From contig JBMNQI010000005.1 in the NCBI GenBank assembly GCA_050944055.1, positions 1 through 54,070 on the forward strand: a DNA stretch of 54,070 nt. Direction: 5' to 3'. The DNA comes from JBMNQI01 sp050944055 (GTDB lineage Bacteria; Bacillota; Clostridia; Oscillospirales; Oscillospiraceae). The position numbers and the translations under genes were made by a program. The notes beneath the pieces are model-generated. The model was not told the DNA's origin and did not search any database. It saw nothing but the letters and a program-made list of their open reading frames with translations. Numbering within the stretch: the first letter of the stretch is position 1; every line of letters starts with the position of its first letter. Of the stretch, positions 23,499-32,449 are shown in pieces.

Positions 23499-24796
23499 TA
23501 GTCAAGATTTGAGACAAGCGCGTCAAGCAGCCTCCCGTCCGCGTTCTGCGAAAGCTCCCATATCGATACGCCCCCGAGGCCGTTCCTGACCGCGTACCCG
23601 GCTTTCTCGCCCAGCGACTGCTCGTCGTCGTAGCTTATGAAAATTGAGCCGTTATAGAGCCAGGGAACCTGCGCTAGCTCGCTGACGTATCTTGTAAACT
23701 CTCCCTGGGGCAGGAAAGCCGTCATAATCTTGTCGTAGGAGACCGTATCAAACCCCGAATGCTTGGCGTAAAGCCCGTCCTCGCTTTCTTCGGCGCAGCT
23801 GTAGACATAGCCGTAAAAAGGCACGCCGAGGACTATTTTTGACGCGGGAAAGCCTTTTTCTATCCAAAGCTTAACCGACTGGTCGGCGCTCGCTATGCTC
23901 TGCGGCGACTGCTGCGAATGGGCCCGGAGCGGCGCGTTAAAATCCGTGTAGGGCTCCCAGCCCCCGTGCAGATCGTAGGTCATGATGGTGGCGAAGTCCA
24001 CATACTCCGCCATTTTTGGAAGCTCCGTGTTCTCTGTATAGCCGCTGCCGGCCCCTCCGGCAAAGGATAAAAGATACTGCTTGCCGTCCATCTCGCCCTG
24101 TTTATCAAGCTTTTTCCGCAGCTCCTCAAGCAGGAGGGTATAGTTCTCCCTGTCCTCCGCCCTGTTGGAATTTGTCTCAAGCCCCCCGTATACGGGAAAC
24201 TCCCAGTCGATGTCAATCCCGTCAAAATCGTATTTTTTTAAAAATTTCACGGCGCTGCCTGCAAAAATCTCCCTGCTCTCCTCGCTGAGCGCCGCGTCTG
24301 AAAATCTTCCGGAGCCCCTCCAGCCCCCGACCGAGATCATAGTTTTAAGATGCGGATAGGCTTTCTTAAGCTCCCGGAGCTCAGCGAAGTTCGAGGTGTC
24401 CACGGTGTTTTTTATCACCACTTCCATATTGCCGCCTATTGCTGCAAACGCGTACAAAATAACGTCTATATTCTCAGCGTCGATTTTTAAGGGCGTAAAT
24501 CCCCTGTCCGCGGCCATGCCGTCGTAGTAGCCTACGACAAGCATATGGTCTTCTTCGCCTGTGTCCGTGAAATCGCCGGCTTCGCCGGCTGCCGGTAAAG
24601 CCTGCGTCGAAAGCGCCTCTGTTGACGCCTCTCCCGGCGCCGGGATGCAGTCCGTTCTGATTACGGCTGCAGTTTCCTCCTCTGCCGGCGGAGGCCCAGC
24701 GCCAGCCCGCCCCGCTCTGCCCGGCGAGAGAGGAAGCGTTAAAATGAGCGCTGCCATAAGCGCCGGAAAAGCGCGGAAAGCCTTATGTTTAAGCAT
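23498..24796 (-). CDS. Secreted glycoside hydrolase family 18 protein
   Basis: This is a chitinase-like GH18 TIM barrel of 432 residues. A signal peptide at the N terminus is followed by a low-complexity acidic Ala/Glu/Pro linker (about 25-80), then the catalytic domain. The DxxDxDxE motif is complete in FDGIDIDWEF (Asp192 to Glu199 from the chosen start), and SVGGW marks the preceding strand. MTYDL supplies the substrate-binding Tyr-Asp. GH18 enzymes hydrolyse beta-1,4-linked GlcNAc in chitin, glycans or spore cortex. ATG 24796 has GGTGGA at good distance and is preferred to ATG 24823. No LysM or carbohydrate-binding domain is present. Confidence 0.9.
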   Translation of the reverse strand: MLKHKAFRAFPALMAALILTLPLSPGRAGRAGAGPPPAEEETAAVIRTDCIPAPGEASTEALSTQALPAAGEAGDFTDTGEEDHMLVVGYYDGMAADRGFTPLKIDAENIDVILYAFAAIGGNMEVVIKNTVDTSNFAELRELKKAYPHLKTMISVGGWRGSGRFSDAALSEESREIFAGSAVKFLKKYDFDGIDIDWEFPVYGGLETNSNRAEDRENYTLLLEELRKKLDKQGEMDGKQYLLSFAGGAGSGYTENTELPKMAEYVDFATIMTYDLHGGWEPYTDFNAPLRAHSQQSPQSIASADQSVKLWIEKGFPASKIVLGVPFYGYVYSCAEESEDGLYAKHSGFDTVSYDKIMTAFLPQGEFTRYVSELAQVPWLYNGSIFISYDDEQSLGEKAGYAVRNGLGGVSIWELSQNADGRLLDALVSNLD

Positions 24797-24987
24797 ATGT
24801 CTTCCACCCGGATGTGCCCGCAAAGCTTCGGCGGCAAAATCCCACGCGCCTTGTCTGCGGAATTATTTGTCATAACCTGATTATAAGTGCTGGGAAAGAT
24901 AAATAGAACCGGTAAAACCTTCCATGCGCGGGAACGCTCTCTACGTCGCCGCGCCCCGCGCTCTCCGTTTCACCGGAGAAGGCGGCC

Positions 24988-25986
24988 TTATGTGCCGACG
25001 CCGGTCTTGGCACAGCTTGAGCTCCATTTGCCGCAGCGGTCACCATAGCACGCCCTGAGCTCGTTTTTTGAGCTTATCATTACTATCTCGCAGGCGTTCG
25101 GGCAGTCCTTGCACTCCGTGCTCTTAACTGAGAAATCGTCGTATATGCTGTCAAATCCGCAGAAGCCTGTCTGCTTGCCGCTCTCCTCAATCTCCTCACG
25201 GGCGAGCAGCGCCGCGCCGTATGCGCCCATGACGTCGTAATACTCGGGGATAATCAGCTTTTTCCCGAGCATTTTTTCAAACGCCGCCACAATTCCCACG
25301 TTGGCCGCGACTCCGCCCTGAAACATGATCGGGTCCTCAATAATCTTGCCTTTTGCCAGATTGTTCATGTAATTGCGCGCCAGGGCCTCGCAAAGCCCCG
25401 CTATAATATCCTCGCTGCAGTGCCCCGTCTGCTGTTTGTGTATCATGTCCGATTCGGCAAACACGGCGCACCGGCCCGCTATGCGCACGGGGTTTTTCGC
25501 GCGTATGGCGTACCCGCCGAATTCCTCGATGGGAATATCCAGCCTGGCCGCCTGCCTGTCCAGGAACGAGCCTGTCCCGGCGGCGCAGACCGTGTTCATC
25601 GCGAAATCGTTCACGACGCCGTCTTTTATGAAAATGATCTTCGAATCCTGTCCGCCTATCTCCATTACCGTCCGCACGCGGGGCTCGATAAAGCAGGCCG
25701 CCGCTGCATGGGCGGTTATCTCGTTTTTTATTACGTCGGCACTGATCATGAGCCCGGCGAGCTGCCTGCCGCTGCCCGTCGCGCCCGCTCCCCTGATTAC
25801 GGCGCCTTTTGCGTTCTCGGCCATTATTTTCAGCCCGTTTTTCAGCGCGTCTACGGGATAGCCTTTTGTTTTCAGGTAAAGCCTGTGCCTTACGACGCAG
25901 TTTTCGTCCATCGCGACGAAGTTGCTGCTGACTGATCCGATATCCACGCCTATATATAAGCTCTCTTTCACTATACAAGTCTCCAT
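24988..25986 (-). CDS. Acyl-CoA dehydratase activase (HgdC/BcrAD-type ATPase)
   Basis: This is an ASKHA-fold ATPase of 332 residues that, in known systems, injects an electron into a 2-hydroxyacyl-CoA dehydratase. It shows the phosphate-binding IGVDIGSVSSN near the N terminus and GGQDSK in the middle. Two Cys that should bridge the dimer's [4Fe-4S] cluster lie in NTVCAAGTGSFLDRQ and RCAVFAESDM. The tail adds five more Cys (CKDCPNAC and others), more than in HgdC, possibly another cluster. The in-frame GTG at 25971 has a better-spaced GGAG and may be the true start. It is last in a three-gene cluster without dehydratase subunits. Confidence 0.9.
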   Translation of the reverse strand: METCIVKESLYIGVDIGSVSSNFVAMDENCVVRHRLYLKTKGYPVDALKNGLKIMAENAKGAVIRGAGATGSGRQLAGLMISADVIKNEITAHAAAACFIEPRVRTVMEIGGQDSKIIFIKDGVVNDFAMNTVCAAGTGSFLDRQAARLDIPIEEFGGYAIRAKNPVRIAGRCAVFAESDMIHKQQTGHCSEDIIAGLCEALARNYMNNLAKGKIIEDPIMFQGGVAANVGIVAAFEKMLGKKLIIPEYYDVMGAYGAALLAREEIEESGKQTGFCGFDSIYDDFSVKSTECKDCPNACEIVMISSKNELRACYGDRCGKWSSSCAKTGVGT

Positions 25987-26051
25987 TCCTGTCTCAAAAT
26001 AAGCGATCGCCGCCCGCGTCCGCGTGAAACGCGTCTTCGGCCTGACAGCTC

Positions 26052-27149
26052 CTATCGAATGCTGCCTGCCCTTTTCCGGCTCCTGAGCATGTCCAGGAAG
26101 GCCTCTATCCTCGTATCGTAACCGGCCTTACCCGTAACCTCGTCCACTATCAGCGTCATAACCGGGAAGTCCTTGTCCCGCTGCACAGCCGGGAGTATCG
26201 ATTTTGCTATTACTTCCGGCATGCAGCCGAGCGGGAAAATCTGTATGGCCCCGTCCAGGCCGCGCTTTTTGGAGAGGACGGCCTCGCCGACGCACTCTCT
26301 CCCGTGCCCTCCCACCGTATTGGGCAGGTACTCGTCCGCCGCGCGGTTCACGGCGAGAGAATTGAGCTTAAGCGGCTTTAAAACCAAATCCTTAACCCAC
26401 CATGTGGGCGTTAGCATCCTCTCCGTGGACACCCCGAAATCCATCAGACTGTCCTCTATAAACAGATTTGAATAGGGGTCTATGACGGTGAATATCTCGC
26501 CGATAATCGCGATTTTGAGCGGATTTTTGTCCGTATCCAGCTCCACTGAGTCAAGCTTTCTTAAATATGATTTAAGCAGGGCTATGGTTTCGCGCGGGCT
26601 TCGGGCGATTCTCGCCCGGGCTTTGCAGGCGTTAAGCAGCTTCCTGCATTCTCCTTTGTTTTTTTCAAAACCCGCAAGATAGTGAGCCCTTGCGTCCAGC
26701 CTGTCGCAAAGCGCCTCAACCTGGAGCGCCGCCTTAAGCGCCCGTATTTTTTCGTCCGTCCTGAGCGGGCTGGCTTCGGATACTTTCCTTACGCGGTTTC
26801 GAAGCTCGTCAAGGCCGATATCCTTTGAAATATCCAGGACTATGAAATCGACATTGCCGTAACCGAGCTTTTTTAGAATCTTCATAGCCAGCTCGCAGTA
26901 CTCCCCGTACCTGCACGGCCCGCAGCTTCCGGTCAGGAGTATCGTATCCGCGCCCCGCTCAATTGTCTCGATGAAATTGCCCAGAATCAGCTTAAACGGA
27001 AGGCAGATCTCCTCCGGGGCATGGAGAGCGCCAAGCTGCATAGTCTTTTTATTGTTTTCCTCCGGCATTACATGGGAAATCTCAAGTCCCTGGCACAGGG
27101 CCCTCGCGGCTATGGCTATATTGCCCATATTGGGGAATGTCAGCACCAT
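26052..27149 (-). CDS. Activase-related protein, dehydratase-like half
   Basis: This 365-residue protein is related to the C-terminal region of giant CoA-dehydratase activases (2-hydroxyglutaryl-CoA dehydratase D-like fold). Visible marks are FPNMGNIAI, EEICLPFKLILGN, and the cysteine motif LTGSCGPCRYGEYCE, which probably binds a cluster. A late VDEVTGKAGYDTRIEAFLDML copies the end of the neighbouring protein. AAGGAGGTG precedes ATG 27149. Its first 68 nt overlap the 3' end of the upstream gene, an unusually long overlap implying tight coupling. The function is probably maturation or activation of a radical or Fe-S dehydratase-like enzyme. Confidence 0.82.
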   Translation of the reverse strand: MVLTFPNMGNIAIAARALCQGLEISHVMPEENNKKTMQLGALHAPEEICLPFKLILGNFIETIERGADTILLTGSCGPCRYGEYCELAMKILKKLGYGNVDFIVLDISKDIGLDELRNRVRKVSEASPLRTDEKIRALKAALQVEALCDRLDARAHYLAGFEKNKGECRKLLNACKARARIARSPRETIALLKSYLRKLDSVELDTDKNPLKIAIIGEIFTVIDPYSNLFIEDSLMDFGVSTERMLTPTWWVKDLVLKPLKLNSLAVNRAADEYLPNTVGGHGRECVGEAVLSKKRGLDGAIQIFPLGCMPEVIAKSILPAVQRDKDFPVMTLIVDEVTGKAGYDTRIEAFLDMLRSRKRAGSIR

Positions 27150-28044
27150 GGCGGCACCTCCTTTTCAGCATGTCCGAAAAAGCCTCGAGCCTTGTCGCCT
27201 GCCCCGCTTCCCCGGTGTGTTCGTCCAGCTTAAGCACAAGAAAGGGGAAATCCCCGATCTCGTTTTTAATTAGCTCGGTGACGACCGAATCTATGCCGCA
27301 CGAAAAGGACGAAAGGTATATGATCCCGTCGGCCTTTTTTGTCCTGTATATGTGGACGGCGGCTCCGTAGTATTCGCGGCCAAGCGTCCAGAATGGCTGC
27401 TTGAAAAGCTTTTCCGCTTCCCTTCTTATATCGGCGCAGCCGATGCGCTCCGCGGTGAAGACGCCGACTCCCAGAGCGTTGAGCTTCTTTTTCACGTCCA
27501 TGTTTATATAGGCGTCGCTGATGTTATAGCTGTGCCCGAGAAGCGCAGCCTTGACGGGAAAGCCTTTGTCGGCAGGCATCAAATCCGCCTTCGCCTGCGC
27601 CTTTACGGCCTTATTAAGAGCCGAAGCGTATACGCCGGCGCTGCCGCTTGTTATCATGCCGCCCGCCTTTTTTGCCCATTCAAGCAGGCGGGGGCGGCTT
27701 ATGGAATAAACAGGCGCGTCTATAACAGGCGGCAGGTCCGCTATGCTGTTTCGGAGCATTTCGTTGAGCCCGCAGAACATCGGGCAGATATATTTATGCT
27801 CCTCAAAGCCCATGACGCGCGGTATAAACAGGGCGTCGCACCTTCCTTCGAGCCATGAGACATGGCCGTGGAAAAGCTTGACCGGCAGGCAGGCCTCGTC
27901 CACGCAGGCGGATACGCCTCTGTCCAGTATTTCTTTGTTTGTTCTCGGGGATATTACTGTTTCCGCCCCGAGCTCCTCCAGAAAGGTTTTCGCGAACGCG
28001 CCGTACTTATGGAAGAGAAGGCCTCTTGGTATTCCAATTTTCAT
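27082..28044 (-). CDS. Activase-related protein, DUF2229-like half
   Basis: This 320-residue protein begins MKIGIPRGLLFHKYG, the hallmark of the DUF2229 region in long acyl-CoA dehydratase activases. Further marks are ACVDEACLPVKLFHGHV, FIPRVMGFEEHKYICPMFCG and the C-terminal LDEHTGEAGQATRLEAFSDML. Conserved Cys residues could hold an Fe-S cluster. Start ATG 28044 has GGGAGA 6 nt before it; ATG 28089 is in frame but unsupported. It is first in the activase cluster, overlapping the next gene by 68 nt. In many clostridia these modules are fused in one protein of over 1000 residues; here they are separate. Confidence 0.83.
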   Translation of the reverse strand: MKIGIPRGLLFHKYGAFAKTFLEELGAETVISPRTNKEILDRGVSACVDEACLPVKLFHGHVSWLEGRCDALFIPRVMGFEEHKYICPMFCGLNEMLRNSIADLPPVIDAPVYSISRPRLLEWAKKAGGMITSGSAGVYASALNKAVKAQAKADLMPADKGFPVKAALLGHSYNISDAYINMDVKKKLNALGVGVFTAERIGCADIRREAEKLFKQPFWTLGREYYGAAVHIYRTKKADGIIYLSSFSCGIDSVVTELIKNEIGDFPFLVLKLDEHTGEAGQATRLEAFSDMLKRRCRHGADIPQYGQYSHSREGPVPGT

Positions 28045-28193
28045 GTATATCTCCCGTACTTCCGAGACGAAGAACCGTGAAGCTTCCAATCGTTTCAGGA
28101 TACCGGCTCTCGGCCGCGTATGTTTCCTATTAATTATTTCCCCCTGGTTTTTACTGTATTCCGGAACTGGGCATAATTAATAGACAAATAACC

Positions 28194-28269
28194 TCGAATT
28201 TCGCCAAAAATTCGAAAAAATGTAATTTTTATTTAATTGTCGAATAAATTGTGATATAATTAGTATAAT
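28194..28269. promoter_or_regulatory. Divergent promoter region with inverted repeat
   Basis: An AT-rich stretch between the activase cluster (minus) and ansA (plus) holds a perfect inverted repeat TCGAATTT/AAATTCGA (28194-28201 and 28208-28215) and two TATAAT boxes (28255-28260, 28264-28269). No -35 box is convincingly spaced. The repeat may be an operator for either gene. Confidence 0.45.
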
Positions 28270-28367
28270 ACAGGCGCGCCAAGCAATGGAAAACCATGGC
28301 TTAACATCGGAGCACTCACTCTCTGGGCAAAGCTCAGATTCGGCAATTAATTTACGAAGAGGCTGAA

Positions 28368-29378
28368 ATGAAAAAAGTACTTTTATTGACAACCGGAGGG
28401 ACCATAGCCTCCGCCAAAGGGGAAGAAGGCCTCAGCCCGGCGCTGTCCTCGGGCGTTCTCCTGCGCTATATTTCTGATTTGAGCCAGGCCTGCGATATAA
28501 AGGGGAAGGATCTGCTCAGCCTGGACAGCTCGAATATACAGGCGGAGGACTGGCAGCTCGTCGCCGGAGCCGTATATAATTCGCTTGAAGATTTCGACGG
28601 CTTCGTCATTACGCACGGCACAAATACTATGGCCTACACCTCCTCGATGCTGAGCTTCATGCTGCAGAATCTAAAAAAGCCGGTCGTGCTGACCGGCTCT
28701 CAGGTTCCCATCGACTATCCGTTCTCGGACGCAAAAGACAATCTCCGCCTGGCTCTGGCCGCGGTCGATTCCTCCATACATGGCGTGACGGTCGCTTTTA
28801 ACCGGAAAATCATAAACGGCTGCCGCGCGGTCAAGGTCCGCACGACGGGATTCGATGCCTTCGAGAGCGTAAACGCTCCCTGCCTGGGTGAGCTTTTCCC
28901 CAACGGCCTGCGCCGATTCGAGGATTTCCGCCCGGAGCCGGGCGAACGCGCCGCCCTGCGCGACAGCATATGCCCGGACGTTTTTCTTTTGAAGCTGATA
29001 CCGGGAACCAGGCCCGAGGTATTCGATATGCTTTACAGCATGAAATACAGGGGAATAGTTATTGAAGCCTTCGGCCTGGGCGGCCTGGACTATTTAAGGC
29101 GCAGCCTGCTGCCGAAATTGGAAATGCTTACGGAAAACGGTGTCCCCGTGGTAGTATGCAGCCAGTGCCTTTACGAGGCCTCCGACCTGTCCGTATACGA
29201 GGTCGGAAGGATGCTGCTTGGCTGCGGTGTAATCTCGGGCTGGGACATGACCACCGAAGCGGCGGTTACAAAGCTGATGTGGGCCCTGGGCCAGACAGAT
29301 AAGCCCGGTGAGATAAGGCGTATTTTTGAGACGAATTACGCCGGGGAGATTGATCCGTCCAACTTCGTCTCACTATGA
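28368..29378 (+). CDS. ansA: L-asparaginase, type I
   Basis: This 336-residue asparaginase hydrolyses L-asparagine to aspartate and ammonia. The two catalytic threonine motifs are present: TTGGTIAS at residues 8-15 and THGTNTMAYTSS at about 84-95. A downstream LTGSQVP and a conserved Asp-Lys pair (DAKDNL) complete the site. There is no signal peptide, so it is cytoplasmic like AnsA. GAAGAGG precedes ATG. A membrane diguanylate cyclase gene starts 22 nt after its stop, probably in one operon, so nitrogen supply and c-di-GMP signalling may be co-expressed. Confidence 0.93.
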   Translation: MKKVLLLTTGGTIASAKGEEGLSPALSSGVLLRYISDLSQACDIKGKDLLSLDSSNIQAEDWQLVAGAVYNSLEDFDGFVITHGTNTMAYTSSMLSFMLQNLKKPVVLTGSQVPIDYPFSDAKDNLRLALAAVDSSIHGVTVAFNRKIINGCRAVKVRTTGFDAFESVNAPCLGELFPNGLRRFEDFRPEPGERAALRDSICPDVFLLKLIPGTRPEVFDMLYSMKYRGIVIEAFGLGGLDYLRRSLLPKLEMLTENGVPVVVCSQCLYEASDLSVYEVGRMLLGCGVISGWDMTTEAAVTKLMWALGQTDKPGEIRRIFETNYAGEIDPSNFVSL

Positions 29379-29400
29379 CAATTCTTGAAAGAGGAAGCAC

Positions 29401-30954
29401 ATGAAGAATATTAAGAGCGCCATTTTTATACTGATTGCTGCCGCCGCCGCGGCCGCTATTTTCACGGGCGCTTTTAAAACCACGCTGAAGGATATGATGA
29501 TTCACGGCGAGCAGCAGCAGATGAGCCTGGACATGGTTCTCGGGCGGAGCCGGAATTTTGTTCGGCTTCTGAGCCTGTACGGTAATAATTTCTTTTATAT
29601 ATTCGACCCGGACGACGGCTCGGAGCTGTTTGACCTCATAAGCTATGACGCCGAGTCTGACACTTACCGCCTGGACTACTCCACGACGGGCGGCAGCCTA
29701 GGCACGCTTATCGGTCAGGGGGCTCCGGAGGGCGAGGGGCTTAAGAAGCTTGAAATGGAAATGGCCTTATATTTAAGCGGATATTTTTCGGCAATACATG
29801 AAAAAGTACCTGAGCTTGCATGGATATCTTACATGAGCGATAACAATTTTCTTTTGATATACCCCAATGTACCCGTTGACTTTCATTATTCGCAGGAATT
29901 TAAAAGTATGGAGGCCTACAAGGTTGCCGTTTCGGAAAGCAATCCGTCGCGGCAGCCCAAATGGACAGGCGCATATACCGACCTGACCGGGAAAGGGCCT
30001 ATAGTCACAGTCTCCGGCCCCATATATCTGGACCATACTTTCCTCGGCGCCGTCTCGATTGGAATCACGGCGGACGCGCTGGGAAAGCACATGATCGGGG
30101 AGTATTACAGCTGCCTGGTTGATAGTGACTGCACTGTTATCGCCGCAGAATCCGGTACGGCCAGTTACTTCAAAAACCCGGGAGACTTCACCGAAATTTC
30201 ATCAGACTGCGGGCAGGATTTGCTCGAAATCCAAAACGGTACGGTCAGCCGGGTCGGAATGAATTATTACTATAGGTCCGATATTACCGAAGCGCCGTGG
30301 ACGCTTCTTATTAGCTGCCCTGTGCTTTTTATAGCAGGCAAGGCCGCGCTTTTAACTCTGCCCGTAATAATAATCTGCGTACTGCTGCTATATACCCTGC
30401 AAGAGATCAAAAGCAGAAAAAAAGCGGAAGAGAGGATAGCTCAGCTCGCTGTCACTGATAATCTGACAGGGCTGAAGAACAGGTATTATCTGGATCAGGT
30501 AATAAAAGAGGAATTTGATCATTCAAAAAGACACAAGTCTCCGCTGTCCATCATTATGTTTGATCTGGATAATTTCAAACAAATAAACGACACCTGGGGG
30601 CACGAAATAGGCGACGAGGTGCTGCGGCAGAAGGCGGAGATTGCACAGGATTCGATACGCGGCTCGGATAAACTCATCAGGCTTGGCGGCGAGGAGTTTT
30701 TAATCGTGCTCCCCCGAACCGATTTAAACGGGGCTTACAAAGTAGCCGAGAAGCTGCGCCAGTCATTTGAAACGCTGCGCCACCCCGTCGTCGGGAAGAC
30801 CACAGCGAGCTTCGGCGTCGCTCAGAGGGCCGGAGCTGAGGACTTCCCGGACTTATACAGAAGGGCAGACGAGGCCCTATACAAGGCAAAAGAAAACGGG
30901 CGCAGCCAGGTTGTTGCCGCTCAAATGCCCGATGCCTTCCGCAGGGAAGGCTGA
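29401..30954 (+). CDS. Membrane diguanylate cyclase with extracellular Cache-like sensor
   Basis: This is a 517-residue sensor enzyme. TM1 (about 6-27) and TM2 (about 300-330) bracket a 270-residue extracellular region with dCache-like features (an FFYIFDP strand, ELAWISYMSD, GPIVTVSGPIY, LGAVSIGI). A short linker coiled coil (RKKAEERIAQL) leads to a GGDEF domain (about 345-505) with DNLTGLKNR, FDLDNFKQIND and the active motif GGEEF. RGSD lies exactly five residues before GGEEF, an intact product-inhibition I-site. It should make c-di-GMP from GTP in response to an external ligand. It sits 22 nt after ansA, and a terminator follows. Confidence 0.92.
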   Translation: MKNIKSAIFILIAAAAAAAIFTGAFKTTLKDMMIHGEQQQMSLDMVLGRSRNFVRLLSLYGNNFFYIFDPDDGSELFDLISYDAESDTYRLDYSTTGGSLGTLIGQGAPEGEGLKKLEMEMALYLSGYFSAIHEKVPELAWISYMSDNNFLLIYPNVPVDFHYSQEFKSMEAYKVAVSESNPSRQPKWTGAYTDLTGKGPIVTVSGPIYLDHTFLGAVSIGITADALGKHMIGEYYSCLVDSDCTVIAAESGTASYFKNPGDFTEISSDCGQDLLEIQNGTVSRVGMNYYYRSDITEAPWTLLISCPVLFIAGKAALLTLPVIIICVLLLYTLQEIKSRKKAEERIAQLAVTDNLTGLKNRYYLDQVIKEEFDHSKRHKSPLSIIMFDLDNFKQINDTWGHEIGDEVLRQKAEIAQDSIRGSDKLIRLGGEEFLIVLPRTDLNGAYKVAEKLRQSFETLRHPVVGKTTASFGVAQRAGAEDFPDLYRRADEALYKAKENGRSQVVAAQMPDAFRREG

Positions 30955-30998
30955 GTACCGGCAGGCGCAATGCCGAAAATTCATTTGCCTTAACGCAA

Positions 30999-31042
30999 GA
31001 CCCGCGGAGCCGGTTATCGCCGGTCCCGCGGGTCTTTTATTT
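30999..31042 (+). terminator. Terminator after the diguanylate cyclase gene
   Basis: GACCCGCGG (30999-31007) pairs with CCGCGGGTC (31026-31034); inner CCGG/CCGG; then TTTTATTTTT. Confidence 0.92.
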
Positions 31043-31123
31043 TTCCGGGTCATATTTCCAGCCCGCTTCAAAATGTATATCGGCATGTTTTAAAAAAATA
31101 ATAAAAATGAAAGGAGGCGCCAA

Positions 31124-31327
31124 ATGAGAAAGAAAAAAAACGGCAGGAAGCAGCAGTATTTCAAAATGGAGACGGCAAGCGAGATAGGAATCAACCAGTT
31201 TGCAAACGACCATTTTAAGGGCCACGTGCCCACTAATTATAAGCCGGGCGATGTCGTGGGCAGGCCCGGCAGGCGCATGGTGCAGCGTATTAATGAATCA
31301 GAGGATGACCTGACGGAGAAATACTGA
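31124..31327 (+). CDS. Small acid-soluble spore protein-like (alpha/beta type, divergent)
   Basis: This 67-residue basic protein has a Lys/Arg-rich start, then KMETASEIGI, which resembles the alpha/beta SASP segment around the germination protease site (K-Y-E-x-A-x-E-[FI]-G). Further on, VVGRPGRRMVQRI resembles the second conserved block (VGG-x-M-V-[KR]-[KR]-[ML]-[IV]). The spacing between blocks and overall size fit the family, but the usual GG is changed to a Gly-Arg-Pro-Gly sequence. If correct, it coats spore DNA. AAAGGAGG precedes ATG. A second small gene begins at the base after its stop. The assignment is moderate and rests on pattern only. Confidence 0.5.
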   Translation: MRKKKNGRKQQYFKMETASEIGINQFANDHFKGHVPTNYKPGDVVGRPGRRMVQRINESEDDLTEKY

Positions 31328-31549
31328 ATGAAAGACGAACGGCCCGAAAAGGGCGGGCGCGGAAAGAGCGCCGACGAGAGGAAAAAAAAGGCTTCGCCCG
31401 CAGGCGCCCGCACGAAGCCCAATTACAACGCCGATAACGACAAGCTTGAAAACGGCTTCGACGATTTGGACGGCGGTTTTATGATGTCGGTCAGCGAGAT
31501 TATTGACTTTTCGGAGGGCGCCGATTCTCCGAACGAATACCACAACTGA
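31328..31549 (+). CDS. Small acidic/basic hypothetical protein, 73 aa
   Basis: This 73-residue protein is of unknown function and has two halves. The N-terminal half is Lys/Arg-rich and probably disordered (DERPEKGGRGKSADERKKK). The C-terminal half is acidic, with ENGFDDLDGGFMMSVSEIIDF, which looks like a short amphipathic motif. There is no signal peptide or membrane segment. GGAG stands 8 nt before ATG 31328, inside the end of the SASP-like gene, and no intergenic base separates them, so they are translationally coupled. A terminator follows. A spore-related role is suggested only by the neighbour. Confidence 0.6.
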   Translation: MKDERPEKGGRGKSADERKKKASPAGARTKPNYNADNDKLENGFDDLDGGFMMSVSEIIDFSEGADSPNEYHN

Positions 31550-31579
31550 CTAAATAGATTCACGGTTTTTCGCACTGAA

Positions 31580-31612
31580 AATTCCGGGGGCCCAGCGGCT
31601 CCCGGAATTGCT
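31580..31612 (+). terminator. Terminator after the two small genes
   Basis: AATTCCGGG pairs with CCCGGAATT (9 bp) across a loop of about 12 nt, followed by GCTTT. Confidence 0.72.
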
Positions 31613-31645
31613 TTGTGTTTAACCCGGAATTGCGGATTATAGCAG

Positions 31646-32449
31646 TTATTCCAGGGTAAAGCCGATCCACAGGCTGTCTGGCCCTTCCGGAGCGTCGGAA
31701 GAAAGGAACGCCGTGTATTCCAGTTCGCCGGGCAGGCCGCTGTCCGCGGGAAGCAGGCACTCAAGCTCCAAAGCCCCGTAGTGCTTTAAAAGCGAGCCCG
31801 CGCAGCTTTTAAGCTCGCCGTCACACATTGTTGTCTCCGCTATAAGCAGCCTGTTTCCCCGCAGTTCGCCCCGCAGCAGGTATTCTTTTCCGCCCAGGAC
31901 AAGCTTATGCGCGAAGCCCCCGCACAGGCGCGTCTCCCTGATCGCGTACCTGATGAATGAAATGTCCCAGCAGATGCATCCTCCCCACGAAAAGTATTCG
32001 TCCCGAAGCGCCTTATACTCCTCGTCGGACACATCGGACACGGCGACCGGGGCGCCGCCGCCCGACCCGAGGCTTACGCGCTTTCTTGAAATCAGCTGTC
32101 TGAATCCCAGCGCTTTATAGAAATCGCAGAGCTGTTTATCAGCGGACAGCAGGCAAAGCGCCTTGCCGGAAGCCTTCAGATTCGCGGCGAGGGCCTTCAT
32201 AAGACCTGAGGCGACATATCGGTGCCTGTAAACAGGGTGAGTCCCCAGCGCGTAGGCGTAAACTGCGGGTCCCACTTCGCGAATATGGCACTCAAATCCC
32301 CAAACGGCCCCCGCTATATGATCTTCCAGCACCTCAAAGTACGGCCGTGTGGACTCCGGTTTGTTATTCATAAAAAAGTCTATATACTCCGGGCTGTCTC
32401 CGAAGGAAAGCTCCCAGAGCTCCCTGAGCTCCCTGTCAATATCCATCAT
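31646..32449 (-). CDS. GNAT family N-acetyltransferase
   Basis: This 267-residue acetyltransferase has the acetyl-CoA-binding core in residues about 55-130: YALGTHPVYRHRYVASGLM (the Q/R-x-x-G-x-G/A loop in a relaxed form) and LLSADKQLCDFYKALGF, the usual motif B ending. The C-terminal half (130-267) is extra and hydrophobic, like the two-domain Eis-type proteins, without a catalytic function I can name. It overlaps the DUF2156 gene by 14 nt, so the two are co-translated and may act on related substrates. No terminator is obvious on this side. Confidence 0.82.
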   Translation of the reverse strand: MMDIDRELRELWELSFGDSPEYIDFFMNNKPESTRPYFEVLEDHIAGAVWGFECHIREVGPAVYAYALGTHPVYRHRYVASGLMKALAANLKASGKALCLLSADKQLCDFYKALGFRQLISRKRVSLGSGGGAPVAVSDVSDEEYKALRDEYFSWGGCICWDISFIRYAIRETRLCGGFAHKLVLGGKEYLLRGELRGNRLLIAETTMCDGELKSCAGSLLKHYGALELECLLPADSGLPGELEYTAFLSSDAPEGPDSLWIGFTLE

